From Nocardioides panzhihuensis (GTDB lineage Bacteria; Actinomycetota; Actinomycetes; Propionibacteriales; Nocardioidaceae), in NCBI RefSeq assembly GCF_013408335.1, contig NZ_JACBZR010000001.1:5171501-5235500 (forward strand): a stretch of DNA of 64,000 nt. Direction: 5' to 3'. Within the stretch, counting starts at the first letter, position 1. Every line of letters starts with the position of its first letter. Below the pieces are notes generated by a model that did not search any database, was not told the origin of the DNA, and worked only from the letters and a program-made list of their open reading frames with translations. Made by a program: the position numbers and the translations under genes. This document shows, piece by piece, positions 1 through 8,178 of this stretch.

Positions 1-2
1 GC

Positions 3-416
3 AAGAGGGCGCAGGAGCGGCTGGTCTCCGCGGGCGCGGTGCCCTGGACCATCGTGCCGGCCACTCAGTTCCATGACTTTGCCGCGATGGTGGCCGGCTG
101 GACCGAGCGCGACGGTGTGGCCACCATCGCGCCGCTGCTCGTGCAGCCAGTTGCGCCCGCCGACGTGGCCGATCTGCTCGCGCAGGTCGTTGCCGGAGAA
201 CCCCAGGGACGCCACCTCGACGTCGCCGGGCCCGACCCGCACGACCTGGTTGACATGGCCCGCCGTACGCACCAGGCGCGCGGCCAAGACGTTCGGCTGG
301 TGCCAACCTGGTCGGGGATCTTCAGCTCGGCCATGGCCGGCGACGTACTGCTGCCCGGAGCGGACGCCCTCATCGCCCCGACATCCTTCGACGAGTGGCT
401 CGCTGAGGAACAGTGA
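3..416 (+). CDS. NmrA-like NAD(P)-binding protein, C-terminal part (cut by window edge)
   Basis: The reading frame is already open at base 3, so the start and the nucleotide-binding N terminus lie outside the window. The visible part includes PWTIVPATQF and APADVADLLAQVV, the usual C-terminal half of atypical short-chain dehydrogenases of the NmrA type, where the promoter-like request to act on quinones or nucleotides is not predictable. A GTG at 39 is in frame but is unlikely to be the true start because the frame is conserved-looking before it. Its 3' end overlaps the 3' end of the convergent LysR gene by about 47 bp. A second NmrA-like gene lies at 2037. Substrate unknown. Confidence 0.65.
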   Translation, partial: KRAQERLVSAGAVPWTIVPATQFHDFAAMVAGWTERDGVATIAPLLVQPVAPADVADLLAQVVAGEPQGRHLDVAGPDPHDLVDMARRTHQARGQDVRLVPTWSGIFSSAMAGDVLLPGADALIAPTSFDEWLAEEQ

Positions 417-1275
417 CATCGGCAGGCACCATCGGCTTCAGCGCCTCGAGCAGCAGCCCGGCGGCCGGTGACTGGTGCACGGCCTGGGCGGCCAGGCCGG
501 CGCTGACCGTGACCGGCGACCCCTGGCTATCGACGAGGATCGGGCTGCCGGGCGGTGACACGGCCTTGGGCATGATCGGGTGGCCGAGATCGTGGGCGCT
601 GAGGTCGAGGGCGAGCGCCGGGTCTGCGACCTGCGCTCCGATCGTCAGCCGGATGCCGGCGCTACGCGCGACACGTTCGAGCTTGCTGCGCGCGGAGGCG
701 CCCGAGTCGAGGACGATGAGGCGCTTGCCGATGAGGGCGCTGATCGAGACCTGCCCACGGTTGTCCGGGGGCAGCGCGACCGCGCAGAGGGGGTCCCGCG
801 TCCAGTGCCTGAACAGCGGGGACGGCTCAGCGGTGACGAGATAGCCGACGTCCAGCTCGCCATGCTCGAGGGCACGCTCGAGGTCGGATGACGGCGCCGA
901 GGTGATGGTCAGCTCGATATCCGGATAGCGCGTGCTGAACCGGGCGAGGAACTCCGGCAGATCCTCGTGTGCGGCACCGGCGATGATGCCGAGCCGCACC
1001 GTGCCGCGGTGGAGGCCGGCGACCTCGTCGACCACCTGAGGCAGTGACCGCATGTGTGCGAGTGCGGCCCGGGCCACCGGCAGGGCGGCCGATCCGGCGG
1101 CGGTGAGCGTCACCCGCCGGCTGGTGCGGACGAAGAGCGTCTGACCGAGCTCCCGCTCCAGCTCGCGTACGCGCGTGCTCACCGTCGACTGGGAGAGCTC
1201 GAGGTCCGCGGACGCCGAGCTGAAGGAGAGTCGTTCGGCGACGGCCACGAAAGCGGAGAGCTTGGCTGCATCCAT
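370..1275 (-). CDS. LysR-family transcriptional regulator
   Basis: About 301 residues, the usual LysR length. The N-terminal winged helix covers roughly residues 1-60 (LSAFVAVAERLSF, then LSQSTVSTRVRELERELG), followed by a linker and a periplasmic-binding-protein-like effector domain starting near residue 90 (GTVRLGIIAGAAHEDLPEF). I chose the ATG at 1275 rather than the in-frame TTG at 1284, because the helix-turn-helix starts immediately after it. The gene is divergent from the hemerythrin/NmrA operon at 1339 with a clear dyad between them, so it probably regulates that operon and itself. The effector is unknown. The C terminus overlaps the convergent NmrA-like gene. Confidence 0.9.
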   Translation of the reverse strand: MDAAKLSAFVAVAERLSFSSASADLELSQSTVSTRVRELERELGQTLFVRTSRRVTLTAAGSAALPVARAALAHMRSLPQVVDEVAGLHRGTVRLGIIAGAAHEDLPEFLARFSTRYPDIELTITSAPSSDLERALEHGELDVGYLVTAEPSPLFRHWTRDPLCAVALPPDNRGQVSISALIGKRLIVLDSGASARSKLERVARSAGIRLTIGAQVADPALALDLSAHDLGHPIMPKAVSPPGSPILVDSQGSPVTVSAGLAAQAVHQSPAAGLLLEALKPMVPADVTVPQRATRRRMSGR

Positions 1276-1284
1276 CGGGTACAA

Positions 1285-1308
1285 CGATAGTACGAATGTC
1301 GGCTATCG
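1285..1308. promoter_or_regulatory. Dyad operator between LysR gene and hemerythrin operon
   Basis: CGATAG (1285-1290) and CTATCG (1303-1308) form perfect 6-bp arms separated by 12 bp in the 63-bp divergent intergenic region. LysR proteins typically bind dyads of this size with a T-N11-A core, so this is a good candidate recognition site. The region also holds looser mirrored TGCATCCAT/ATGGATAC words near both starts. Function is inferred. Confidence 0.55.
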
Positions 1309-1338
1309 ATACACCGCATTGATGGATACAACGGATGC

Positions 1339-2040
1339 ATGACCAAGAAGACCGATCCGGCAGACCCGATCGCCATGGTGGCGTTCCACTCCGCGCTCCG
1401 TCGCGACCTGCGGCGTACGCGCCTGATCCTCGAGACCGACGTGTCCCGTGCCCGCAAGGCGAGGCTGGGCCGGCACCTTCTCTGGATGATCGAGCAGCTT
1501 CGTTGGCACCACGAGGGCGAGGACATCGAGCTGTGGCCGTTCCTCGGCCAGCGCGACCCCCAGCTCCGTCAGGCGCTGGGTGAGATGCAGTCCGAGCACG
1601 AGGCCATCGACCGACCGCTCGCGGCGCTCGAGAGCGCAGCTCGTGGCCTTGTCACGGGCTGGGGCGACGGCGGTGCCGTCATCGCAGCGCTGGACGATCT
1701 CGAGGGGCCGCTCCTCGAACATCTGCGCCACGAGGAGGAGCAGCTCCTGCCGCAGGTGACGCGCCTGATGACGCAACACGAGTGGGACGACTTCCAGCAG
1801 CGGGCATGGATCCGCGGGAACACCCTCCCCCAAGCGGCACGCTTCATCGCCTGGCTGGTCGACCGAGCCGACTGGACGCCTGACCAGGTACGCCGGCTCG
1901 GGCTGCCGTGGCTGGCGTATGCGCTCGCCGTCAAGCCTCTGTGCGACCTCGGCCGAGCGGTCTTCGGGAGTCCATGGCGACGCACCGCCGCCGCAGCCGT
2001 GGGCCCGCTCGTGGCCGATGACTACGGGCTCGTACGGTGA
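1339..2040 (+). CDS. Hemerythrin-like (HHE) domain protein
   Basis: 233 residues. The first 140 form a four-helix HHE domain with the spaced ligands of a diiron site: His17, the HHEGED segment at 57-62, EHE at 86-88 and the HLRHEEEQ segment at 128-135. Such proteins bind O2, NO or iron. The C-terminal 90 residues are less typical and contain an Ala-rich segment near 190-225. It is the first gene of a two-gene operon whose stop overlaps the next start by 4 bp (GTGA at 2037), and it is divergent from a LysR regulator. A role in oxidative or nitrosative stress is inferred from the family, not shown. Confidence 0.85.
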   Translation: MTKKTDPADPIAMVAFHSALRRDLRRTRLILETDVSRARKARLGRHLLWMIEQLRWHHEGEDIELWPFLGQRDPQLRQALGEMQSEHEAIDRPLAALESAARGLVTGWGDGGAVIAALDDLEGPLLEHLRHEEEQLLPQVTRLMTQHEWDDFQQRAWIRGNTLPQAARFIAWLVDRADWTPDQVRRLGLPWLAYALAVKPLCDLGRAVFGSPWRRTAAAAVGPLVADDYGLVR

Positions 2041-2687
2041 GGCTCGTCGTGTTCGGAGCGACCGGAGCGACCGGCCACCGGCTGGTCGCGCAGGCGCTGC
2101 AGCGTGGGCACGAGATCACCGCGATCGTCCGCGACCCGGCTCGCCTCGACGTCGCACCGCAGGCCCGACTGACCGTCACGACCCTCGCGGATCTGACCGA
2201 TGTCGAGGCCGTTGCTGCACACGTCTCGGGACATGACGCGGTCCTCTCCACGCTCGGTGCCCGAACGCAGCGCCAAGCGAGGACGACGCCGGTGGCCGGG
2301 CCGGCGACGAGTGCGATCACCGCGGCAATGAGAGTGACGGGCACCACCAGGCTGATCGCGCTCAGCGCAGCGCCCGTCGGTCCTCCCGCCGAAGAGGAAA
2401 GTCGCCTCACCCGCACGGTGGTGCTGCCGTTGGTGCGATTCGCCTACCGTCACTCGTACGCCGACCTCCGCGCGATGGAGGACCTGCTCAGCACCAGCGA
2501 CCTGGCGTGGACCGTGATCCGACCGCCGATGCTGACAGACGCGCCCGGCGCCGGCCGATACCGCGCGGCCATCGGCGACAACATCGGTGGAGGGTCGTCG
2601 ATCACTCGAAGCGATCTCGCGACCGCGATGCTCGACATGCTGGAAGAGCCGGAGACGATCCGCCGCGTCGTGGGGGTCGCCTCGTAG
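2037..2687 (+). CDS. NmrA-like / BLVRB-type NAD(P)H-binding protein
   Basis: 216 residues, a compact Rossmann protein. The N-terminal dinucleotide motif is GATGATGH (about residues 6-13), followed by a GHEITAIVRDPARL strand-loop typical of NAD(P)H-binding NmrA and biliverdin-reductase-B-like proteins. No SDR YxxxK catalytic pair is seen, so it may be a redox sensor or a small reductase. The GTG start overlaps the stop of the hemerythrin-like gene by 4 bp, implying translational coupling and joint control by the LysR gene. The partial protein at 3-416 is of the same superfamily. Confidence 0.8.
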   Translation: MRLVVFGATGATGHRLVAQALQRGHEITAIVRDPARLDVAPQARLTVTTLADLTDVEAVAAHVSGHDAVLSTLGARTQRQARTTPVAGPATSAITAAMRVTGTTRLIALSAAPVGPPAEEESRLTRTVVLPLVRFAYRHSYADLRAMEDLLSTSDLAWTVIRPPMLTDAPGAGRYRAAIGDNIGGGSSITRSDLATAMLDMLEEPETIRRVVGVAS

Positions 2688-2816
2688 CGCCGGGCGATCG
2701 TGTCGGTCCGGGTCGAGCAATGCTGGCCGGGGCGCTAGAAGACCTGCGACCAGTGCCGCCGCAAACGCCCATCCGTCTGCAGCTAGACGTCGCCGCGCCG
2801 TGGCACAGTTGGCGCT

Positions 2817-4343
2817 GTGATCACTGCTGCCGGCTTGGCCGACGTCCTGCCGCAGGGCTTTGTCGAGGTCGTGGTGGCGGGTGAGGCGCGACCGGTGTTC
2901 GGACTGGAGATCACCGAGGTCGGTGAGCAGGCTGCGGCCGGACGTGGCGAGCTGGTGACGGTGGTCGGGGCCACGGAGGCGAGCCAGGTGCTGGCGATCA
3001 TCTCGGCCTGCGCCGAGGCCTCGGGCCTGCTCCTGCGCCGCTCGCTGGCTGACGACGCAGACGTCGCCCGGCGCTGCGCCGAGGCCGGCCTGCCGTTGCT
3101 CGGGATGGTCGAAGGGGCGTCGCTGAGCTCGGTGGTCGCCGTCGTCCGCTCGGCCATCGAAGCCTCCTCGGCGCCCGCCCGGGGATCGGCCGACCACCTC
3201 CACGACGATCTCTTCGACGTCGCCGACCGGATCAGCTCGCTGCTGGACGCTCCGGTGACGATCGAGGACGCGAGCTCGCACGTACTGGCCTACTCCCGTG
3301 GTCAGTCCGACATCGACGATGCCCGGACGGCGACCATCGTCGGCCGCCGGGTGCCTCGCGAGGTGCGCGACCACTTCCGCTCGCTGGGCGTCTTCCGGCG
3401 GATGGCCCGGTCCGACGCCCCCTTCTTCGTGCCCGCAGGCGCCGGCGGCGTCAAGGCGCGCTACGTCGTCCCGGTCCGTGCCGGCGGCGAGTGGCTGGGA
3501 TCGATCTGGGCGATCGCCGCGAACCCGCTCTCCCCCGGGCACGAACGTGAGCTGGACGCGGCCACCGAGCTCGTCGCCCTCTCTCTGCTCCGGCTGCGCG
3601 CTCAGGCCGAGCTCCACCAGCAGGTCCAGCTCGACCAGGTCCGGTCCCTGGTGCGCGGGGCGGCGACCGAGCAGCCGGAGTGGCTCGAGGACGGTCCGTG
3701 GCGGGTGGCCGTCCTGGCCGGCCCGGCAGACCTGCAGGCGGAGGCCCGCTGCCAGCTGTGGCAGGCGCTCTGCCGTCGGCGTGGCTGGCGTAGGCCGGTG
3801 GTCGCCGATCTCGATGACCACGTATACGCCGTGCTCCGCGTCGGAGCCTCAGGTCCTGGAGCGGACGGCTGGCTCGCCGACCTGGTCCGTGGCGAGGGTC
3901 GGACGAACGCCGCGGTGCGGATGTACGTGGGCACCGCCGTCGCCGCTCCACGCGAGCTCGAGGACTCGCGGTCGACCGCCGCGGAGATCGCCGCTTCCGG
4001 ACGCGGCGGCGCTACCGTCGTCACCGTCGCCGAGGGGTGGCCGGCGGTCGTGCTGGCGCGGGCAGTTCAGGGACAGGAGAGCCGTCCGCTCGTCTCGCCG
4101 CTCACGGAGCTGCTCGACGACGACAGCACGACCTTCCTGATCGACACGCTCGAGGCGATGATCGACTTCTGGGGCGAGCCGAAGCGGGCCGCCCGGTCGC
4201 TCGCGGTGCATCCGAACACCGTCAGGAACCGGGCGGCCCGCATCGTCGAGCTGTGCCCGATCGACCTCGAGGACCCCGAGCAGCGGCTCGCGCTCCGTCT
4301 GGAGATCGCCCGACTCCGAGCGCGAGACGGCCGTGAAGGATGA
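2817..4343 (+). CDS. PucR/CdaR-family transcriptional regulator
   Basis: 508 residues starting with GTG. The N-terminal part (about 1-120) resembles the PucR-type sensory segment, the middle (about 130-260) a GAF-like ligand domain (DAPVTIEDASSHVLAYS), and the C terminus the PucR helix-turn-helix (MIDFWGEPKRAARSLAVHP then NTVRNRAARI, about 450-490). Proteins of this family control purine, amino-acid or polyamine catabolism. It ends 7 bp from the convergent DadA-type gene at 4351, which makes that enzyme a likely but unproven target. The 130-bp stretch before the gene shows nothing recognisable. Confidence 0.85.
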   Translation: MITAAGLADVLPQGFVEVVVAGEARPVFGLEITEVGEQAAAGRGELVTVVGATEASQVLAIISACAEASGLLLRRSLADDADVARRCAEAGLPLLGMVEGASLSSVVAVVRSAIEASSAPARGSADHLHDDLFDVADRISSLLDAPVTIEDASSHVLAYSRGQSDIDDARTATIVGRRVPREVRDHFRSLGVFRRMARSDAPFFVPAGAGGVKARYVVPVRAGGEWLGSIWAIAANPLSPGHERELDAATELVALSLLRLRAQAELHQQVQLDQVRSLVRGAATEQPEWLEDGPWRVAVLAGPADLQAEARCQLWQALCRRRGWRRPVVADLDDHVYAVLRVGASGPGADGWLADLVRGEGRTNAAVRMYVGTAVAAPRELEDSRSTAAEIAASGRGGATVVTVAEGWPAVVLARAVQGQESRPLVSPLTELLDDDSTTFLIDTLEAMIDFWGEPKRAARSLAVHPNTVRNRAARIVELCPIDLEDPEQRLALRLEIARLRARDGREG

Positions 4344-4350
4344 ATCGCGT

Positions 4351-5598
4351 TCAGCGCAACGGGTCGACGGCGCGGAGCTGCTCGGGGCGTACGCCTGAGA
4401 CGATCTGCTCGGCCAGCAACCGTCCGGTCACCGGGCCGAGGGTGACGCCCCACATCCCGTGACCTCCGGCGATGAAGACCCGCGGGTCCCGGGAGGCGCC
4501 GATCAGCGGCAGGCCGTCCGAGGTGCAGGGCCGCGCGCCGACCCACTCGTCCTCGCGCTGGTCCAGATGTGCCCCCTCGAGCAGGGTCCGGGCCGCCCCC
4601 ACGAGAGCGTCGATCCGGCGAGGGTCGCGCGGTGCGTCGGCGTCGCGGAACTCCATCATGCCGGCGATCCGCAGCCGGTCGCCGACGGGAGTGCAGGCCA
4701 GCCGCTGGGTCGGGAAGTACACCGGGCCGCGCGGGACGTCGTCGACCTTCACCGTGAAGGAGTAGCCGCGGCCGGCCTGGACGATGCGCCGGACACCGAA
4801 CTGCCGTCCGTGGGCTCCGATCCAGGCGCCGGTCGCGACGACGACCGCGTCGTAGGGCTCGCCGGCGATGACGACCTCGCGATCGCTCGACCGGATCCCC
4901 TCGACCGGGGTCCCGGTCACCAGCCGTCCACCCCGCTTCTGGACCGAGTCCGCGATCGCGTGCACGTACGCGGCGGGATCGATGAACCGCTCGCCGTGGA
5001 TCCGGATGGCGGTCGCGATGCTCCCGGCGAGGGCGGGCTCCTCGGCCCGTGCCCGGTCACCGTCGACCACCTCGAAGTCCACCCGCTGACCGCACGCTTC
5101 GATGTGCTCGAACTCGTCCAGCAGCGCGCGGCTGTCCTCGACGCTCCGGAACGCGGCGGTGAACGGGCTCGCCGCCTGGGTCCGCGCCTCGACCCCACCT
5201 CGCTCGAGCTCTTCGTACGCAGCCAGCGCGTCGTTGTTGAGCGGGATCAGTGCCCGCATCGCCTGCTGCCAGCGCGCGGGGGTGCAGTTGCGGGCGAACT
5301 GGGCGAGGAACCGCAGGAGCCGGGGGTTTGCGGTGGGCGGCACGTAGACCGGTGACGACGGGCTGAGGACTGCGCGCAGGCCGTACTGCAGGACCGATGG
5401 CTCGGGAAGGGGCACCGCGATGCTCGGCGTCAGCCAGCCGGCGTTGCCCCAGCTCGACCCGGCAGCGACGCCGTCGCGATCGACGACGGTGACGTCGACG
5501 CCGGACTCCTGGAGGTACCACGCGGTGGACAGACCGACCATGCCGGCGCCGACGACGGCGACTCGGCGCGGCGAAGAGGTGCGAGCGGCTGAGTTCAT
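4351..5598 (-). CDS. DadA/DAO-type FAD-dependent amine oxidoreductase
   Basis: About 415 residues from the ATG at 5598; a longer reading frame to 5649 exists, but its extra 17 residues precede the FAD strand and look untranslated. The FAD-binding Rossmann motif is VAVVGAGMVGLSTAWYL near the N terminus, followed by GSSWGNAGWL, a DadA signature. The C-terminal FAD contact is FIAGGHGMWGVTLGPVTGR. The family oxidises D-amino acids or related amines and passes electrons to the respiratory chain or O2. Its tail-to-tail neighbour is a PucR regulator, consistent with a nitrogen-catabolism unit. Substrate not predictable. Confidence 0.85.
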   Translation of the reverse strand: MNSAARTSSPRRVAVVGAGMVGLSTAWYLQESGVDVTVVDRDGVAAGSSWGNAGWLTPSIAVPLPEPSVLQYGLRAVLSPSSPVYVPPTANPRLLRFLAQFARNCTPARWQQAMRALIPLNNDALAAYEELERGGVEARTQAASPFTAAFRSVEDSRALLDEFEHIEACGQRVDFEVVDGDRARAEEPALAGSIATAIRIHGERFIDPAAYVHAIADSVQKRGGRLVTGTPVEGIRSSDREVVIAGEPYDAVVVATGAWIGAHGRQFGVRRIVQAGRGYSFTVKVDDVPRGPVYFPTQRLACTPVGDRLRIAGMMEFRDADAPRDPRRIDALVGAARTLLEGAHLDQREDEWVGARPCTSDGLPLIGASRDPRVFIAGGHGMWGVTLGPVTGRLLAEQIVSGVRPEQLRAVDPLR

Positions 5599-5707
5599 GG
5601 GTTCATCGTCGCCGCCCGGGCCGGCGAGGCCGCTGCCCGTTCGCGACAACTCGAAGCCCGTCGATTGTGTCCAGAGCCCAACGGACGACGCCCGGCCGAA
5701 CCATCGA

Positions 5708-5734
5708 TGTCACAGCTTCGGCAGGTGCACCGTC
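5708..5734 (+). promoter_or_regulatory. ECF41-type promoter for DoxX gene
   Basis: TGTCACA (5708-5714), then exactly 16 bp, then CGTC (5731-5734), 47 bp before the DoxX start. This agrees with the -35/-10 pattern described for ECF41 sigma factors. The same layout occurs before the sigma factor gene at 35912 and before the CMD gene at 36879. The assignment is inference from pattern and context. Confidence 0.6.
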
Positions 5735-5781
5735 ACAAGGTCTGAAGGTATCCGCTCACTGTCCGAAACTTTGGAGACATC

Positions 5782-6150
5782 ATGAACATCGCCCTCTGGG
5801 TCGTTGCCGGCGTATTCGGCGTCGCCTACACCACCGGCGGCATCATCAAGCTGACGATGCCCTACGAGAAGTACGCAGCCAAGCTGCACTGGCCCGAGGA
5901 CTTCACGCCCGGCAACGTGCGGTTCATGGGCATGCTCGAGGTACTGGGTGGCATCGGGCTGGTGGTGCCTGCACTGGTCGGCGTGGCGCCGATCCTCGTA
6001 CCGATCGCGGCGTCGGGTTTGGCGCTCTACATGGCGGGAGCGACCACCGAACGGCTGCGGCGCGGTGAAAAGGAGCTCGTCGTGGACCTGCTCTTCCTGG
6101 CCGCGATGCTCTTCGTCGCATGGGGGCGTTTCGGGCTCGAACCGTTCTAG
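5782..6150 (+). CDS. DoxX-family membrane protein
   Basis: 122 residues with four hydrophobic helices: residues 1-20, about 48-70 (MLEVLGGIGLVVPALV), 72-90 and 98-118. The GIIKL segment at the end of helix 1 and the GxxE-like MLEVLGG are usual in small DoxX-like proteins. These are linked to respiratory and thiol-stress systems, but no reaction is established for this type. It is a paralogue of the DoxX protein at 37438: both start MNIALW and share APILVP. An ECF41-type promoter lies upstream and a strong hairpin downstream, so it looks monocistronic. Confidence 0.85.
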   Translation: MNIALWVVAGVFGVAYTTGGIIKLTMPYEKYAAKLHWPEDFTPGNVRFMGMLEVLGGIGLVVPALVGVAPILVPIAASGLALYMAGATTERLRRGEKELVVDLLFLAAMLFVAWGRFGLEPF

Positions 6151-6175
6151 CGACGAGCCGGTCCGATGACGCACC

Positions 6176-6225
6176 AAGGGCCTGTCCGGGAGCTGGCTTC
6201 GCGCCATGCTCCGGGACAGGCCCTT
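6176..6225. terminator. Bidirectional hairpin terminator
   Basis: Arms 6176-6193 and 6208-6225 pair at 17 of 18 positions (left arm begins AAGGGCCTGTCC) around a 14-nt loop. It lies between the convergent DoxX gene and metS, so it can end both transcripts. Both arm ends give short A/T runs only. Confidence 0.8.
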
Positions 6226-6250
6226 GTATCTGGGTCCGGTCGGTGAACCG

Positions 6251-6382
6251 TCAGAGGTCGCGCTTGACCTCGTCCGGTCGCGGAACATCGGGGCTGCGTC
6301 GCAGGTTGACGATGGCCAGTGCCAGGCCACCCCAGATGATCAGCATCGCGACGAGCATCATGACGATGGCTCCACCACTCAT
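6251..6382 (-). CDS. metS: Methionine/alanine importer small subunit MetS
   Basis: Only 43 residues and easily missed. It has one membrane helix (IVMMLVAMLIIWGGLALAI) followed by a short basic-acidic tail, NLRRSPDVPRPDEV. That is the form of MetS, the small subunit found with MetP in Corynebacterium. Its ATG overlaps the metP stop by 4 bp (6379-6382), so it is translationally coupled to the transporter. In C. glutamicum both subunits are needed for Na+-driven methionine uptake. Confidence 0.85.
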   Translation of the reverse strand: MSGGAIVMMLVAMLIIWGGLALAIVNLRRSPDVPRPDEVKRDL

Positions 6383-7932
6383 GACTCTGCTCCCTTCTTG
6401 TTGAAGTGAACCTCGGACAGGGTCTCCGGGTCCCGCCACTTGGCCTGAGCGGCCAGGAAGCCGAAGACGATGACGGCGCCGGCAGCGCCCCAGCCGAAGA
6501 CGCCGAGCATCCAGGCCGGGTAGCCCTCGTACGGCGTCTTCACGTCCTCCCAGAAGGAGAGACCGAGAACCAGGACCAGGCCGATCGGGGCGACGATGCT
6601 GACCAGGACCCGCCACCACGCACCGACGACGATCGAGCTGCCGTCGGACAGGTGGTCGCTGAAGGTCGGCAGCACGCGCAGCCCCCAGCTCAGGACCAGC
6701 ATCGAGATCACGGCGACCAGCAGGATGCCGAACTGGTTGATGAAGTGGTCGACGATGTCGAGCACGTAGATCCCGCTCGTCGTGGAGAAGAGCACCAGGC
6801 TGAGCAGGGCCATCGGCACGGTGACCGCGATGGTGGCGCCCTTGCGCGTCATCTCGAACTTGTCACGCACACCCGAGATCACGACCTCGACGATGGAGAC
6901 CATCGAGGTGAAGCCGGCGATGACCAGCGAGAGGAAGAAGAGCACACCGATCAAGGCACCTGCTGGGGCCTCGCTGATGATCGCGGGGAAGGCGACGAAC
7001 GCCAGACCGATGCCGGAGGTGGCGACCTCGTCGACAGCGACCCCGTTGGCCTGCGCCATGAAGCCGAGCGCGGCGAAGACGCCGATACCGGCGAGCAGCT
7101 CGAAGCCGGAGTTGGCGAAACCGACGACCAGACCCGAGCCCGGCATGTCGGTGTGCCGGTGCACGTAGGAGGAGTAGGTGATCATGATGCCGAAGCCGAT
7201 GGACAGCGAGAAGAAGATCTGACCGTACGCCGCGGCCCACACCGTTGCGTCGGTCAGCGCCGCCCAGTTCGGGGTGAAGAGCGCGTCCAACCCTTCGGCC
7301 GCGCCCGGCAGGAAGAGCGAGCGCACCACGAGGATGCCGAAGGCGACCACGAGGATCGGGATGAAGATGACCGAGGTCGCGCCGACGCCCTTCTGGACAC
7401 CGAGCAGCATCACGGCCAGGATCGCGACCCACACCAGCAGCAGCGGGATCAGCACGCCCCACACCGGGGTGGCGTCCACGCCCGGGTCGCCCGCCTTGAG
7501 GAACTCACCGAAGAAGAACCCCTCCGGGTCGTCGCCCCAAGCCTTGTTCACGCTGAAGATCGTGTAGCGGACCGCCCAAGCCATGACCGCTGCGTAGTAG
7601 ATGGCGATCATGAAGCAGATGCCGACCTGCCACCAGCCGAGGCCCTCGGTGCCGCGGCGGAGCCGCGCGAAGGAGAGCGGCGCCGAGCCGCGGAAACGGT
7701 GACCGAGCGCGTAGTCGAGGAAGAGGAACGGGATGCCCGCCGTCAGCAGCGCCACGATGTAGGGGATGACGAACGCGCCACCGCCGTTGTCGTAGGCGAC
7801 GTAGGGGAACCGCCAGATGTTGCCCAGGCCCACCGCGGAGCCGATCGCCGCGAGGATGAAAACCTGTCTCGAAGAGAACGCTCCGCGTTTTGCCTCCGCA
7901 CCGTCCTGCACGCCCTCAGGTGTCGTGCCCAT
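6379..7932 (-). CDS. metP: Sodium-dependent neurotransmitter:sodium symporter family transporter MetP
   Basis: 517 residues with 11-12 membrane helices of the LeuT fold. The first helix region carries the family hallmark GLGNIWRFPYVAYDNGGGAF (about residues 37-56), whose unwound part binds Na+ and substrate. The coupled MetS gene downstream makes a MetP-type methionine/alanine importer more likely than another NSS member. The ATG at 7932 is preceded by an AGGCGG ribosome site. A perfect CRP-type dyad lies 26 bp upstream. Substrate is inferred from the MetS partner. Confidence 0.85.
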   Translation of the reverse strand: MGTTPEGVQDGAEAKRGAFSSRQVFILAAIGSAVGLGNIWRFPYVAYDNGGGAFVIPYIVALLTAGIPFLFLDYALGHRFRGSAPLSFARLRRGTEGLGWWQVGICFMIAIYYAAVMAWAVRYTIFSVNKAWGDDPEGFFFGEFLKAGDPGVDATPVWGVLIPLLLVWVAILAVMLLGVQKGVGATSVIFIPILVVAFGILVVRSLFLPGAAEGLDALFTPNWAALTDATVWAAAYGQIFFSLSIGFGIMITYSSYVHRHTDMPGSGLVVGFANSGFELLAGIGVFAALGFMAQANGVAVDEVATSGIGLAFVAFPAIISEAPAGALIGVLFFLSLVIAGFTSMVSIVEVVISGVRDKFEMTRKGATIAVTVPMALLSLVLFSTTSGIYVLDIVDHFINQFGILLVAVISMLVLSWGLRVLPTFSDHLSDGSSIVVGAWWRVLVSIVAPIGLVLVLGLSFWEDVKTPYEGYPAWMLGVFGWGAAGAVIVFGFLAAQAKWRDPETLSEVHFNKKGAES

Positions 7933-7957
7933 ATCCGCCTCCTTGCTCGATACTTCT

Positions 7958-7973
7958 TGTGACGCCGATCACA
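7958..7973. promoter_or_regulatory. CRP/GlxR-type binding site before metPS
   Basis: TGTGA-CGCCGA-TCACA: perfect half sites with a 6-bp spacer, the CRP-family consensus that actinobacterial GlxR and Rv3676 also use. It lies 26 bp from the metP start, where it could activate or repress. No crp gene is in the window. Confidence 0.6.
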
Positions 7974-8154
7974 TAACAATAGTGGTCAGACTGTCTTTGG
8001 TTGACGCGGGGTTCGCGACGGCCGCCGCAGAGGCTACACACAAAGACTTCCGGGCTCCGGGTGCTGTGGCGGTAACTACGCCCGTCATGGGCGTGGTCGG
8101 TGTCACGATATCTCGGCGGTTGCTTGACAGGATGGTGAGTTCTGTTGAGTCTAT

Positions 8155-8178
8155 GAGACATGTCGAACGATATGTCTC
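8155..8178. promoter_or_regulatory. Dyad operator across the P450 start codon
   Basis: GAGACAT (8155-8161) and ATGTCTC (8172-8178) are perfect arms around a 10-bp spacer. The dyad covers both candidate start codons, ATG 8160 and ATG 8172. A TTGACA box at 8124-8129 lies upstream. The TetR regulator encoded just after the P450 is the likely binder; this is inference. Confidence 0.55.

Noticed and set aside
2022..3821. 599-residue minus-strand open frame
   Set aside because: It is antisense to the NmrA-like and PucR genes, with no recognisable motif.
6406..7962. 518-residue plus-strand frame opposite metP
   Set aside because: Asp/Glu/His/Gln-rich shadow of the transporter; no motif.
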